This document shows positions 8,788-17,314 of a DNA stretch of 64,000 bases, one piece after another. The stretch comes from Faucicola sp048551375 (GTDB lineage: Bacteria > Pseudomonadota > Gammaproteobacteria > Pseudomonadales > Moraxellaceae). The notes beneath the pieces were generated by a model. It saw only the letters and a program-made list of their open reading frames with translations, was not told the DNA's origin and did no database searches. Position numbers and translations under genes: made by a program. The stretch is taken from positions 1 through 64,000 of the forward strand of contig NZ_JBLYZJ010000012.1 of assembly GCF_048551375.1 (NCBI RefSeq). Reading direction: 5' to 3'. Numbering within the stretch: position 1 is the first letter of the stretch; every line of letters starts with the position of its first letter.

Positions 8788-9846
8788 CTAAATATCTTTG
8801 CCCAATTCACGAATTTCACTCGGTAGCATATTGACCGATGTTCTTACTAATGGGGACTTATATTTATCATTTTCTAGCGTAAATGCTTGTTGATACAGTA
8901 TATTTTTGCTCAAATCATAAAGTGTATATACATAAAGATTATTCTTTGGTTGAGTGACTTTTAACTGATAAGTCGGTTTGGCAATAACATCAACTTTCGG
9001 AATCTCTATAAACTCAATATTTGCCGAAGAGTTATCTTCTGATTTGTGTGCCACTTCCCAATATTTGCCATTTTGCCAAAATGTATAAGGATACAAAAAC
9101 TCATTGTCCTTAAAAGTTTTTGGCACATCTGTTTCAAAAATAACCTCAACGGTTGCTTCTGATGCTAGTTGATGACGAATGGGTATATAAGGATAATTCG
9201 TTAAATGAGCTTTCGTAAAGGCAATTTCAACGTATGAAAATTTTGCATCATAGTCACCTTGTGGGGCAAAAAACGTTTCATACTCCCATTGATTGGTATG
9301 TTGTCTTTGCCAATACCCATAAAATCCCACACCAACCACCAAAATCATCAACATACTAAGTAAAATATAACTCACTTTTTTTGAAATTTTATGGTGTTGT
9401 AACAGCATCGCAATGCCCATTAAAAATTGGCTAACCAATAAAATGATAGCCCCCCAACCCCATGACGTGATAAGTGTTATACCGCCATTTTCATTCTTTA
9501 ACATAGGCACATCAATGAAAAAATCATATATCAATAATGTGCCAAGTATCATCATCAAAATGACTGAAATACTCGGATTTCTTTTAATAATTAAGAACTT
9601 AAACTGTGCATAAATATAAAAAAGATTGGAGTAAACCGTCCACCAAACCAACTTCGCCCAACCTGCAAAAATCCCCAAAATCAGTATTAAATAACCGTTT
9701 ACGCCTTCATCACTAGAAGCAAAACCTACCAAGCATAAAGAGATAACCCACAATACCAACGATATGATTGCTAAAGTTTTTGCCATTTTATCTTGAATTA
9801 GAGATTGTTTGTTTGCTAGTGGTTGATTTGGTAAATGGTTATTCAT
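8788..9846 (-). CDS. Multi-pass membrane protein with a soluble C-terminal domain, function unknown
   Basis: The ATG at 9846 has AAGGA seven bases upstream and gives 352 residues. An ATG at 9906 would add 20 polar residues but has no visible ribosome site. After a short polar head there are about five or six hydrophobic helices in residues 25-190 (for example TLAIISLVLWVISLCLVGF and VSYILLSMLMILVVGVGFYG). A mostly beta-like, roughly 160-residue soluble tail follows, probably periplasmic. No family motif was recognised. Confidence 0.65.
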   Translation of the reverse strand: MNNHLPNQPLANKQSLIQDKMAKTLAIISLVLWVISLCLVGFASSDEGVNGYLILILGIFAGWAKLVWWTVYSNLFYIYAQFKFLIIKRNPSISVILMMILGTLLIYDFFIDVPMLKNENGGITLITSWGWGAIILLVSQFLMGIAMLLQHHKISKKVSYILLSMLMILVVGVGFYGYWQRQHTNQWEYETFFAPQGDYDAKFSYVEIAFTKAHLTNYPYIPIRHQLASEATVEVIFETDVPKTFKDNEFLYPYTFWQNGKYWEVAHKSEDNSSANIEFIEIPKVDVIAKPTYQLKVTQPKNNLYVYTLYDLSKNILYQQAFTLENDKYKSPLVRTSVNMLPSEIRELGKDI

Positions 9847-9965
9847 TGCAAATCCTTTGAGTTTTTTGTAGGCTTGGTATTTTTCGTCATCACTCACATT
9901 GTTCATCAAAAATCATTAACCAATTTTCTAACTGAACTGCCATTTCTACCATAATTTTTAAATTC

Positions 9966-10021
9966 CGCAGACACTGTCTGCGTAATTGGTACAATTTTCA
10001 AATTCACTAGACAGTGTCTAG
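9966..10021. repeat. Paired palindromes sharing an AGACANTGTCT core
   Basis: CGCAGACACTGTCTGCG (9966-9982) and CTAGACAGTGTCTAG (10007-10021) are two palindromes with a common core, 24 bases apart and in inverted orientation to each other. They lie between two minus-strand genes. No T-run follows the hairpins as in an intrinsic terminator. The two-palindrome layout resembles the other intergenic repeats of this window. Confidence 0.6.
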
Positions 10022-10032
10022 CGAATCTCCAC

Positions 10033-10647
10033 TTATTTTAACATCGGCAACCCAAACAAAAACTGCACCACTTGCGGTAATTTGGTTTCAAAATCACTCA
10101 TACGATGGTCGCCACCTTCCTCAATAATCAAATGGCTTTGATTATCTTTTTGACTAAAAAAATCCACCGCTTTTTGATAATCCAACAACTCATCACCCTT
10201 TTTAACAATCACCAATAACCGCTCTGGATAACTGGCTTGCGTGGGGCAATGCTCCACCAACCATTCAATATCTTTTTTAGTAATCGCCCAACCATCTGGC
10301 GTGGTATGCCCCACATAATCCTCCGCTAGGCTATCAAAATCTTCGCCAAAAAATCGCTTCAAGCTTTCGCCAGACTGCACGCTAGGGTTGAGCAATACCG
10401 CTTTTTTGCCCGTCATATTACTCAAGATAGTGGCATAAAATCCGCCCAACGAACTGCCGACTAGCCCAGTATCAGCATTGGTGGCGATAATGGCTTTGAT
10501 ACGCTCAATCGCAAGCTGTGGCGAGCAGTTCAGGTCAGGGACGACCACTTCGATTTGGGGAAAGTGTTTGGCACAAAAGGTGCGAAGTTGGTTGGCTTTT
10601 GAGGCATTGGCGTTGCTATCTAGCCCATGAATATAGACGATTTGCAT
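10033..10647 (-). CDS. YqiA/YcfP-type alpha/beta-hydrolase (esterase)
   Basis: A 204-residue single-domain alpha/beta-hydrolase opening with MQIVYIHGLDSN, typical of the YqiA family. The nucleophile elbow is GSSLGG with Ser66. The acid lies in the VIVKKGDELLDY strand and the catalytic His in GGDHRMSDF near the C terminus. YqiA of E. coli hydrolyses short acyl and palmitoyl-CoA esters in vitro, but its physiological substrate is not settled. In E. coli yqiA sits next to parE; here parE is about 1.6 kb downstream, with two unknown membrane genes between. Confidence 0.88.
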   Translation of the reverse strand: MQIVYIHGLDSNANASKANQLRTFCAKHFPQIEVVVPDLNCSPQLAIERIKAIIATNADTGLVGSSLGGFYATILSNMTGKKAVLLNPSVQSGESLKRFFGEDFDSLAEDYVGHTTPDGWAITKKDIEWLVEHCPTQASYPERLLVIVKKGDELLDYQKAVDFFSQKDNQSHLIIEEGGDHRMSDFETKLPQVVQFLFGLPMLK

Positions 10648-10911
10648 GGTTTTCTCTTAAATTTGTGTTTATCAGAGTGCGGAATTTGATGGTTATCTTA
10701 GCATTGAAAATTCAAAATAGCCATGCGTGTGGGATGGCACACGTTAACGGCTGTCGTTTTATTTGTGAGGGTAGGCTTTATAACAATCAACTTATGATGG
10801 TTCGCAGAGGGTCGAAAAAATGATAAACTGTGGTGCGGATGATTTTACAAAAACAGGCTATTCTTGACCGATATCGTCCACTACAATACCAAAAAAACGA
10901 CAGGTTGACGC

Positions 10912-11898
10912 ATGAAAGTATCTTGGTTTAAACACGTATGGCATTTTGTTTTGGCAGGAGTGGCAATATTTATTTTTGTCCTAGCCATGAAAGCGTTGTA
11001 CCGTTTGACTAAGACTGTGCATGTAGAAGATGTGATATCAGCAATTGCTAGTATTCCGCCATTACACGTGTTTTTGGCATTGGTGGTGGTGGCGTTTGGT
11101 TATTTGACATTGACGCTATATGATGTCATCGCTGTGCGTCAGTTGGGTCGAAAACTGCCTTATCCCAGTGTGGCATTGACTTCGTTTACCGCTTATGCGA
11201 TTAGCCATACCGTGGGGGCGAATTTGGTGACGGCAACAGGCGTGCGTTATCGCCATTATTCCCAAGCCAATTTGACCCATAATGAAATTGCCAATATTGT
11301 GTTGATGGTATCGATGGCATTCACCTTTGGGATTAGCACATTAATTGGTATTTCGTTGACTTCCCATCCAGAAATTACCTTACAGCTTTTATCACAGTTG
11401 GATAAGTCGTTGGGGTTTTTTGATAATATTGCCTATATCCGTGGGCTTGGCATCACCTTGCTAGCCCTTATTATGGCAACTATTCTGTATGCAGGTCGTC
11501 AAGGCAGGCACTTGCTCATCAAGGGATGGCGGTTTGACTTACCGCCTGCCAAAATTTTATTACAACAAATCGCCATTTCGATTTTGGATTTAAGCACGGT
11601 GGCGTTGGTGTTGTATTTATTATTACCCACTTCTGAGCATATTAGCTATTGGGCGACTTTTTCGGCATTTATTCAGTCCATGACAGTGGGGATTTTGAGT
11701 CATGTACCGGGGGGATTGGGGGTGTTTGAAGTCACCATGATTAGTGCCTTGCCCCAAGTTGACCGAACTCAAATGTTGGCTGTATTGTTGGTATTTCGCT
11801 TGATGTATTATATTTTACCGTTTTTGGTAGCATTGCTATTGTTAATGGCGTATGAAGCCTATTTGTTTTTTAATCGTAAAAACTCAAATGTTACATAG
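10912..11898 (+). CDS. YbhN/UPF0104-like membrane protein (LPG-synthase-type membrane domain)
   Basis: The 328 residues contain about eight transmembrane helices. Signatures of the lysylphosphatidylglycerol-synthase membrane domain include FTAYAISHTVGANLVTATGVRYRHY and the HVPGGLGVFEV motif near helix 7. These domains flip or transfer lipids in MprF-like proteins. This protein lacks the soluble aminoacyl-transferase domain, so aminoacyl-lipid synthesis is not expected. It starts 265 bases from the divergent esterase gene. Its specific substrate is unknown. Confidence 0.8.
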   Translation: MKVSWFKHVWHFVLAGVAIFIFVLAMKALYRLTKTVHVEDVISAIASIPPLHVFLALVVVAFGYLTLTLYDVIAVRQLGRKLPYPSVALTSFTAYAISHTVGANLVTATGVRYRHYSQANLTHNEIANIVLMVSMAFTFGISTLIGISLTSHPEITLQLLSQLDKSLGFFDNIAYIRGLGITLLALIMATILYAGRQGRHLLIKGWRFDLPPAKILLQQIAISILDLSTVALVLYLLLPTSEHISYWATFSAFIQSMTVGILSHVPGGLGVFEVTMISALPQVDRTQMLAVLLVFRLMYYILPFLVALLLLMAYEAYLFFNRKNSNVT

Positions 11899-12043
11899 CT
11901 GTGATAAACCTTGAAAAAAGTTACATTTTCTAACGCTTTGAAGCATATCCCTTACAGCTTTTGCGGAAGTGGATTGTTAGGATAATGACGCACCATAGTT
12001 ACTTTTTGATTGATTTTTTAAAATGAAAAACAGGAGTTATTAT

Positions 12044-12502
12044 ATGAAACGTCTAAACCTAACACTTGCTACATTAATCGCCTCATTGGGTCTAACTGTT
12101 TCTGCACAGGCGGCCGTGATGAAAAGCACTACTAACACAAAAACTGTTGAGAAAAAAGCAGTCGCTAAAAAGGCTGTATCTGATAAAGATGCTAAAAAAG
12201 AAGTAAAAGGTAAGAAAGCAGGTAAAAAAGGCAACGAAATTAACATGGATATCCCTGCTGATATCAAAATTGATGAAAAAAATGCCGTCAATCCACGTCC
12301 TTATGCCGTCACACCTGATGTACAACCAGCCACAGCCGTGGTCGTACCTGTGACATCGACTCAAGTCACTCAAACTGCACCTGCAGTCGAAACCGTGACT
12401 GTGACACCAATTAACAAAAACACCGTACAAAAAACCATTACCACCAGCGTGCCAGTACAAATTGATACCGTGACTGTTCCTGCGGTGGTCGTAAATCCAT
12501 AA
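12044..12502 (+). CDS. Exported Lys/Val/Thr-rich protein, function unknown
   Basis: The start is ATG 12044, preceded by AGGAG; an ATG at 12023 lies ahead of that ribosome site. The 152-residue product has a clear signal peptide (MKRLNLTLATLIASLGLTVSAQA). A lysine-rich stretch follows (EKKAVAKKAV...KGKKAGKKG), then a Pro/Val/Thr-rich tail without cysteines or domains. It is likely a periplasmic or envelope-associated disordered protein. Its own terminator follows, so it is monocistronic. Confidence 0.8.
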   Translation: MKRLNLTLATLIASLGLTVSAQAAVMKSTTNTKTVEKKAVAKKAVSDKDAKKEVKGKKAGKKGNEINMDIPADIKIDEKNAVNPRPYAVTPDVQPATAVVVPVTSTQVTQTAPAVETVTVTPINKNTVQKTITTSVPVQIDTVTVPAVVVNP

Positions 12503-12520
12503 TTTCCATAATTAACAAAA

Positions 12521-12553
12521 AAACAGGCTAATCAAAGGGTTAGCCTGTTTTTT
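12521..12553 (+). terminator. Intrinsic terminator
   Basis: AAACAGGCTAA and TTAGCCTGTTT form an 11-bp stem with loop TCAAAGGG, followed by a T-run. It ends transcription of the exported Lys-rich protein gene. Confidence 0.88.
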
Positions 12554-12567
12554 TGTAAAATATTTAA

Positions 12568-12671
12568 TCCCCCTAAATCCCCCTTTTTTTAAAGGGGGAC
12601 TTATACCCGAAAATAAGTCTATGTAAGAGGTAATAGTCGCCTCTTTTGTAAAGAGTGGGTTGGGGGAGATT
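12568..12671. repeat. Intergenic repeat with AATCCCCC/GGGGGAGATT ends
   Basis: The element begins AATCCCCCTAAATCCCCC, includes a CCCCC...GGGGG hairpin (about 12575-12599), and ends GGGTTGGGGGAGATT, which is complementary to its start. Similar TTGGGGGAGATT-type repeats occur between genes in many proteobacteria. It lies between convergent genes and encodes no protein. Confidence 0.65.
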
Positions 12672-12711
12672 AGAAGAAAGAAAAAATAGCTCTATCTAGC
12701 AAGATACTATG

Positions 12712-13158
12712 CTAAATCTTATGGGTCTTAATCTCCAAATTGGGAAAGTATTGCCGATACTGGGCGTATTTTTCTCGCCCTTGGACAATACTTGCCTCAT
12801 CACTGTCAATCACCTCTAACACACGATTGGCAAGGGTGTTGACTAACGCTTGGGGTATTAGATTGATAATCACCCCATCAAATGCCTCGGCAATCGCTAA
12901 GTTATCGGTGAGTCCCACGCCCAAAAATCCTGCCTGCTGTGGGTCAGTAGCGGTGATACATTGATGCGGGATAAATGCCGTATCACTAAACGCCCATAAC
13001 TGCTCATCGAGTTTTACCATTAAACTATTTTCAGCGTTATTGGGGGCGACAATCAGCACGCCCTCATCACTTTGGTTGAGGGCTTTTTGGGTCAGTTGGC
13101 AAACAAAGTCCAATAAGGGTTTTTTGCCTGTTAAAACGTAAAAGCTTAGTTGGGGCAT
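12712..13158 (-). CDS. holC: DNA polymerase III subunit chi
   Basis: Connects the clamp loader to single-strand-binding protein at the replication fork. The ATG at 13158 (MPQLSFYVLTGKKPL) gives 148 residues, the family length; a longer frame to 13242 only reads the pepA shadow. Chi features include the LLDFVCQLTQKAL helix, VLIVAPN, DEQLWAFSDTAFIPH and FDGVIINL. The start overlaps the 3' end of pepA by 13 bases, and the pepA-holC pairing is conserved in gammaproteobacteria. Confidence 0.93.
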   Translation of the reverse strand: MPQLSFYVLTGKKPLLDFVCQLTQKALNQSDEGVLIVAPNNAENSLMVKLDEQLWAFSDTAFIPHQCITATDPQQAGFLGVGLTDNLAIAEAFDGVIINLIPQALVNTLANRVLEVIDSDEASIVQGREKYAQYRQYFPNLEIKTHKI

Positions 13159-14693
13159 GATGTTTGCGTTTGACGGTGCAAATAGTGCATGAGTAACGGC
13201 ACAGGACGACCTGTGGCGGATGGTTCTTTGCCTGTTTGCCATGCTGTGCCTGCAATATCAAGGTGAGCCCACGGCGTATCTTCCACAAACTGCGATAAGA
13301 AACAGCCTGCCGTCACTGACCCTGCTGGCATACCGCCAATATTTTGTAAATCTGCCATATTGGATTTGAGTTGTTCTTGATAATCCTCATCCAATGGCAT
13401 GTGCCATACACGGTCGTGAGCGTCTTCACTGGCTTGTTCTAGCTCAAAAATTACGTCTTCATTATTACTGTATAAGCCAGAGCGAACATAGCCCAATGCC
13501 ACGATACATGCCCCTGTCAAAGTCGCCATGTCGATGATGACTTTGGGTTGGTAGCGTTGTACATACACCAAGGTATCACACAGTACCAATCGCCCTTCGG
13601 CATCGGTGTTGAGGATTTCGACTGTTTTACCATTCATGGCGGTGACGATGTCGCCTGGACGAGTGGCTTTGCCAGATGGCATATTTTCGGCACAAGCAAG
13701 CGTTCCTACGACTTGTAATGGCAGGCGAGCTTGACAAAGTGCGGTCATAATGCCCATCACGGCGGCCGCTCCACCCATGTCAAATTTCATTTCACCCATG
13801 CCCAAGCCAGGTTTGAGCGAAATACCGCCCGAATCAAAGGTAATGCCTTTCCCCACCAATACAATCGGATTTTGTAATGCTGAATCGGTTTTTTTGGCTT
13901 TTTTAGTTTTACCATTGTTAGCGGAGGCTGACGTGCCGTTATATTCCATCACCACCAATTTTGGGGCGTTATCTGAGCCTTGACTGACCGCCAAAAAGCA
14001 GTTCATACCAAGTTTTTGCATATCCTTTGCTTCTAGCACTTTGACAGTCAATAGCTCTGGGTATTGTTTAGCAAGGGTAAGGGCTTGCTCGGCAAGATAG
14101 CTTGGGTTACAGACGTTGGGCGGCTCATTAGCAAGGTTGCGAGTGGCGGATTGTCCCACGAAAATTGCTTGTTGTAATGCAAGGATTGGTTCAAGGCTGG
14201 CTTGACAATCTTTGGCGACTTGTAGGCTAATCTGGGTGAGTTTGGCAGGGTCAGATTTTTTGCTTTTATAATTGTCAAACTGATAGCTTTGGCTCATTAA
14301 CGCAAGGCTAAATTGTCCAAATGCGACCGTATCAAGGCTGTCATCGAGATAAATCACTGCCGAGGCATACACGCCACTTAGCGTACTGTAGATGGCTTTG
14401 GCGATTTTTTGAAGCGGATTGCCAAGGATTTTAGCGGTTTTGCCCACGCCCACTAGCAATAAGGCAGGGGTTTGCTCAGTGGCGTAGCGAAGGGCGGTTT
14501 TTGCGACTTCGCCTTTAAACTGACTTTGGGCAATCAAGTCGGTGACTTGGGTTTGTAATTCGTTGGATAAATTGGCAAGGCTGGTGTTATTGTCATCTAG
14601 CAATACCACATGGCAAGTTTTGGCAGGGAGTTTTTTGCTTGTGGTGGTGAGGGTAAGTTGTAACTGTGGTTGTTTTTTGGTTTTGCTGACCAT
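13146..14693 (-). CDS. pepA: Leucyl aminopeptidase (M17 family)
   Basis: A cytosolic dinuclear-metal aminopeptidase; in E. coli PepA also binds DNA. The ATG at 14693 has GGAG seven bases upstream, giving 515 residues. The M17 catalytic core is present: VGKGITFDSGGISLKP, MKFDMGGAAAVMG and the signature NTDAEGRLVL. The metal ligands (Lys, Asp, Asp, Asp and Glu of the family) and the catalytic Arg of NTDAEGR are intact. The N-terminal 190 residues are divergent, as usual for this family. Confidence 0.96.
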   Translation of the reverse strand: MVSKTKKQPQLQLTLTTTSKKLPAKTCHVVLLDDNNTSLANLSNELQTQVTDLIAQSQFKGEVAKTALRYATEQTPALLLVGVGKTAKILGNPLQKIAKAIYSTLSGVYASAVIYLDDSLDTVAFGQFSLALMSQSYQFDNYKSKKSDPAKLTQISLQVAKDCQASLEPILALQQAIFVGQSATRNLANEPPNVCNPSYLAEQALTLAKQYPELLTVKVLEAKDMQKLGMNCFLAVSQGSDNAPKLVVMEYNGTSASANNGKTKKAKKTDSALQNPIVLVGKGITFDSGGISLKPGLGMGEMKFDMGGAAAVMGIMTALCQARLPLQVVGTLACAENMPSGKATRPGDIVTAMNGKTVEILNTDAEGRLVLCDTLVYVQRYQPKVIIDMATLTGACIVALGYVRSGLYSNNEDVIFELEQASEDAHDRVWHMPLDEDYQEQLKSNMADLQNIGGMPAGSVTAGCFLSQFVEDTPWAHLDIAGTAWQTGKEPSATGRPVPLLMHYLHRQTQTSCPN

Positions 14694-14917
14694 GATAAGC
14701 TCCAAAAGGTTGGATAAGTGAATGCTGTGTCAAGGATTTTATACCTTTGCATTTAACTATAGTTTATCGCATAAGTCTAGCATTTCGCCATTTTTAGCGT
14801 GGGAATGATGATTATTTGTAAAATTTTGTCTAATTGCGTATACCGAATTAACTATGTTTTTGGTTGTAAGGATTGGTTATAATGATGCTTTGTATAAAAT
14901 TGATATAAGCGGTTGTT

Positions 14918-16951
14918 ATGAAAAATACCAAGATGCGTGACGCTAAAAGCCAAAAACCCCAAGCCTCCAAACAAGGTGAGCAAGATACTCAGCTATTGCC
15001 CAATCCTTTTCAATACTCACAGGTTTATCAACAACCCAAGTCGATTGATGCGATTATAATCATGGCGAGGGCGATTTGGTCAAAAGGCGATTTAGCCACA
15101 GCATTAGATTGGTATGATAAGGCACTTAGCTTAACGGTAAAACGAGCCGATATTTGGTATGATAAAGCCAATATCTTACTGGAGCAAGGACATACCAAAC
15201 AGGCTGTCAGTTGCTTTGATAAAGGCTTTCAGTTAGATAAACCCAGCCTTGATGACCTTTATCAGATTGGTATTATGGCAAAAGATAATCAGCAGTTTGA
15301 CATTGCTGTCCGTTGTTTTGAACGAATTTTAACTGAAGATGAAAATTATCATCGGATTCATTATGAGCTGATTTATTCTACCTATTGGCATAAACAATAT
15401 GACAAAATGCTAGCGGTATGTGACCAAGCCATCGCAAGACAACCCAACGTCAGTTATTTTTATTTTATGAAGGGCTGTGCTTATCAAGACCAAGGTAAGT
15501 TTGCATTGGCAATTCAAAGCTTCCAAAAAGTTGTGGATATTGATGCCAATTATCCTGAGGTATTGGGGATTTTGGTATCGCTTAAAGCCAAACTGGGCGA
15601 TTGGGATGGCTTGAATGCGTTAATCCAAACAATGTGTGATGGGCTAGATGCAGGACAACCGACCAGTTCACCGTTCAATTTTATGGCATCAGTGGATAGC
15701 CCACAACAACAGATTTTTTGTTCACAGTCATTTTTACAACGCAATGGCTTTATTGAAAAACCCTTAGCGGTAAAATTGGGGGTGGATAAGCCCTTTGACT
15801 TTAGCAAACAAGCCAATTCACGCATCAAGATAGCGTATGTATCGGCAGATTTTTTTAATCATGCCACGGCAATTTTGATGGCAGAGCTATTTGAACTTCA
15901 CGATAAATCCCGTTTTGAAGTCTATGCCTATTCTTATGGTATTAATGTCGAGGATGAATGGCGGATTCGTCTGCGTAATGCGTTTGAGTATTTTTATGAA
16001 GTTTCAGAATGGGACGATGAAAGCATTGCACAACATATATATGATGAACAAATCAGCATTGTCATTGACCTAAAAGGCTATACAGGACAATCACGCACCA
16101 ATATTTTTGCCTATCGCCCAGCCCCAATTCAAATCAACTATATTGGCTATCCTGGTACGATGGGTGCATCATTTATTGATTATATCATCGCTGATAATAC
16201 CTTAATTCCACCTCACCTTGAGCAATTTTATACCGAAAAAGTCATCAAACTACCACACAGCTACCAACCCAACGACCGCCATCGTATCATTGGCTCAAAT
16301 GTCCCCACCAAACAGCAGGCAGGACTACCAGAAGAGGCATTTGTGTTCTGTTGTTTTAACAACCCATTTAAGATTATGCCGGAAACATTTGCCGTGTGGA
16401 TGCGTATTTTGCATCAAGTACCAAATAGTGTCTTATGGTTACTGCGTGATGTGGTTGAAACCGAAAATAATTTAAGAGAACAAGCCAAACTGGCAGGTAT
16501 TGACCCCAATCGCTTGGTATTTGCGGATAGAGTATTGGTGCAAGACCATTTGGCAAGGCATCAATTGGCAGATTTATTCCTTGATACGTTACCTTGTAAT
16601 GCCCATACCACCACCAGTGATGCGTTATGGGCAGGCTTACCTGTCTTAACGTGTTTAGGGCAATCATTTGCCTCTCGAGTGGCAGGTAGCTTGCTTCATG
16701 CTTGCGAGCTTGATGAACTCATTACTGAATCAATGGCGGACTATGAAACATTGGCAGTGGCACTGGCAACAAATAGTGATAAACTTACTGCTATCAAACA
16801 GCGACTACAAACCAACCGTGAGCATTATCCATTATTTGACACAGTACGTTATACCAAAAACTTGGAATCTGCTTACCAGCAGATTTTTGAGCAAGCTAAG
16901 CAAGGCAAAAAACCAGAAACATTGTTAATTATGGATACGCAAGATTCATAA
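14918..16951 (+). CDS. TPR plus O-GlcNAc-transferase-like glycosyltransferase (GT41)
   Basis: The 677 residues have TPR repeats at about 45-250 (for example ADIWYDKANILLEQG and YFYFMKGCAYQDQGKF). A C-terminal GT41/SPINDLY-type catalytic region (about 295-660) follows. Signatures are RIKIAYVSADFFNHATA, DLKGYTGQSRTNIFAYRPAP, INYIGYPGTMGA, FNNPFKIMPETFAVW and DTLPCNAHTTTSDALWAGLPV. This family moves GlcNAc from UDP-GlcNAc to Ser/Thr of proteins, and the TPRs choose the substrate. No adhesin or sugar genes adjoin it, so the target protein is unknown. Confidence 0.9.
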   Translation: MKNTKMRDAKSQKPQASKQGEQDTQLLPNPFQYSQVYQQPKSIDAIIIMARAIWSKGDLATALDWYDKALSLTVKRADIWYDKANILLEQGHTKQAVSCFDKGFQLDKPSLDDLYQIGIMAKDNQQFDIAVRCFERILTEDENYHRIHYELIYSTYWHKQYDKMLAVCDQAIARQPNVSYFYFMKGCAYQDQGKFALAIQSFQKVVDIDANYPEVLGILVSLKAKLGDWDGLNALIQTMCDGLDAGQPTSSPFNFMASVDSPQQQIFCSQSFLQRNGFIEKPLAVKLGVDKPFDFSKQANSRIKIAYVSADFFNHATAILMAELFELHDKSRFEVYAYSYGINVEDEWRIRLRNAFEYFYEVSEWDDESIAQHIYDEQISIVIDLKGYTGQSRTNIFAYRPAPIQINYIGYPGTMGASFIDYIIADNTLIPPHLEQFYTEKVIKLPHSYQPNDRHRIIGSNVPTKQQAGLPEEAFVFCCFNNPFKIMPETFAVWMRILHQVPNSVLWLLRDVVETENNLREQAKLAGIDPNRLVFADRVLVQDHLARHQLADLFLDTLPCNAHTTTSDALWAGLPVLTCLGQSFASRVAGSLLHACELDELITESMADYETLAVALATNSDKLTAIKQRLQTNREHYPLFDTVRYTKNLESAYQQIFEQAKQGKKPETLLIMDTQDS

Positions 16952-17314
16952 TCTGGATAGTTTTTATAGTCATTAAAAATGAGTGGTACGGTATAATTGT
17001 AGAGAAATTTTATTTAATTTAATAATTAAATGTGGTATATTTTGGCTACAAATAAGCTAAACATAGCTATAAACTGCTTGTGACTGTATGATTTTTATCA
17101 TATATTAGTGATTTTAAATAAAAAATTCTTTTGTTATTCAAAACTTACTGGTTGATTAACAACTGTATAAAGCTATTGACGTTTTAGATTTTTTTTTGTT
17201 ATTATTGAACCCACAGCATAACTTATAGTGTTGTTACATACAAAAGCTCTATTTTTACATCGATGTGACCCACCTCGAGCTTTTGGTTGACTCTCTGATC
17301 ATGAGGAAATACAT
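16952..17314 (+). promoter_or_regulatory. AT-rich leader with candidate promoter and 5'-UTR hairpin
   Basis: This 363-base gap has no gene. TTGACG (17176-17181) and TTATTA (17199-17204), 17 bases apart, form a plausible sigma-70 promoter for the lipoprotein gene. Downstream, ACAAAAGCTC (17240-17249) and GAGCTTTTG (17277-17285) can pair over a 27-base loop, placing a stem about 30 bases ahead of the start codon. The ribosome site GAGGAA lies between the stem and the ATG at 17315. The regulatory role is inferred. Confidence 0.5.

Noticed and set aside
12712..13242. A longer 176-residue HolC starting at 13242.
   Set aside because: The extra residues come from antisense-like overlap with pepA. 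MPQLSFYVL at 13158 is the family N terminus.
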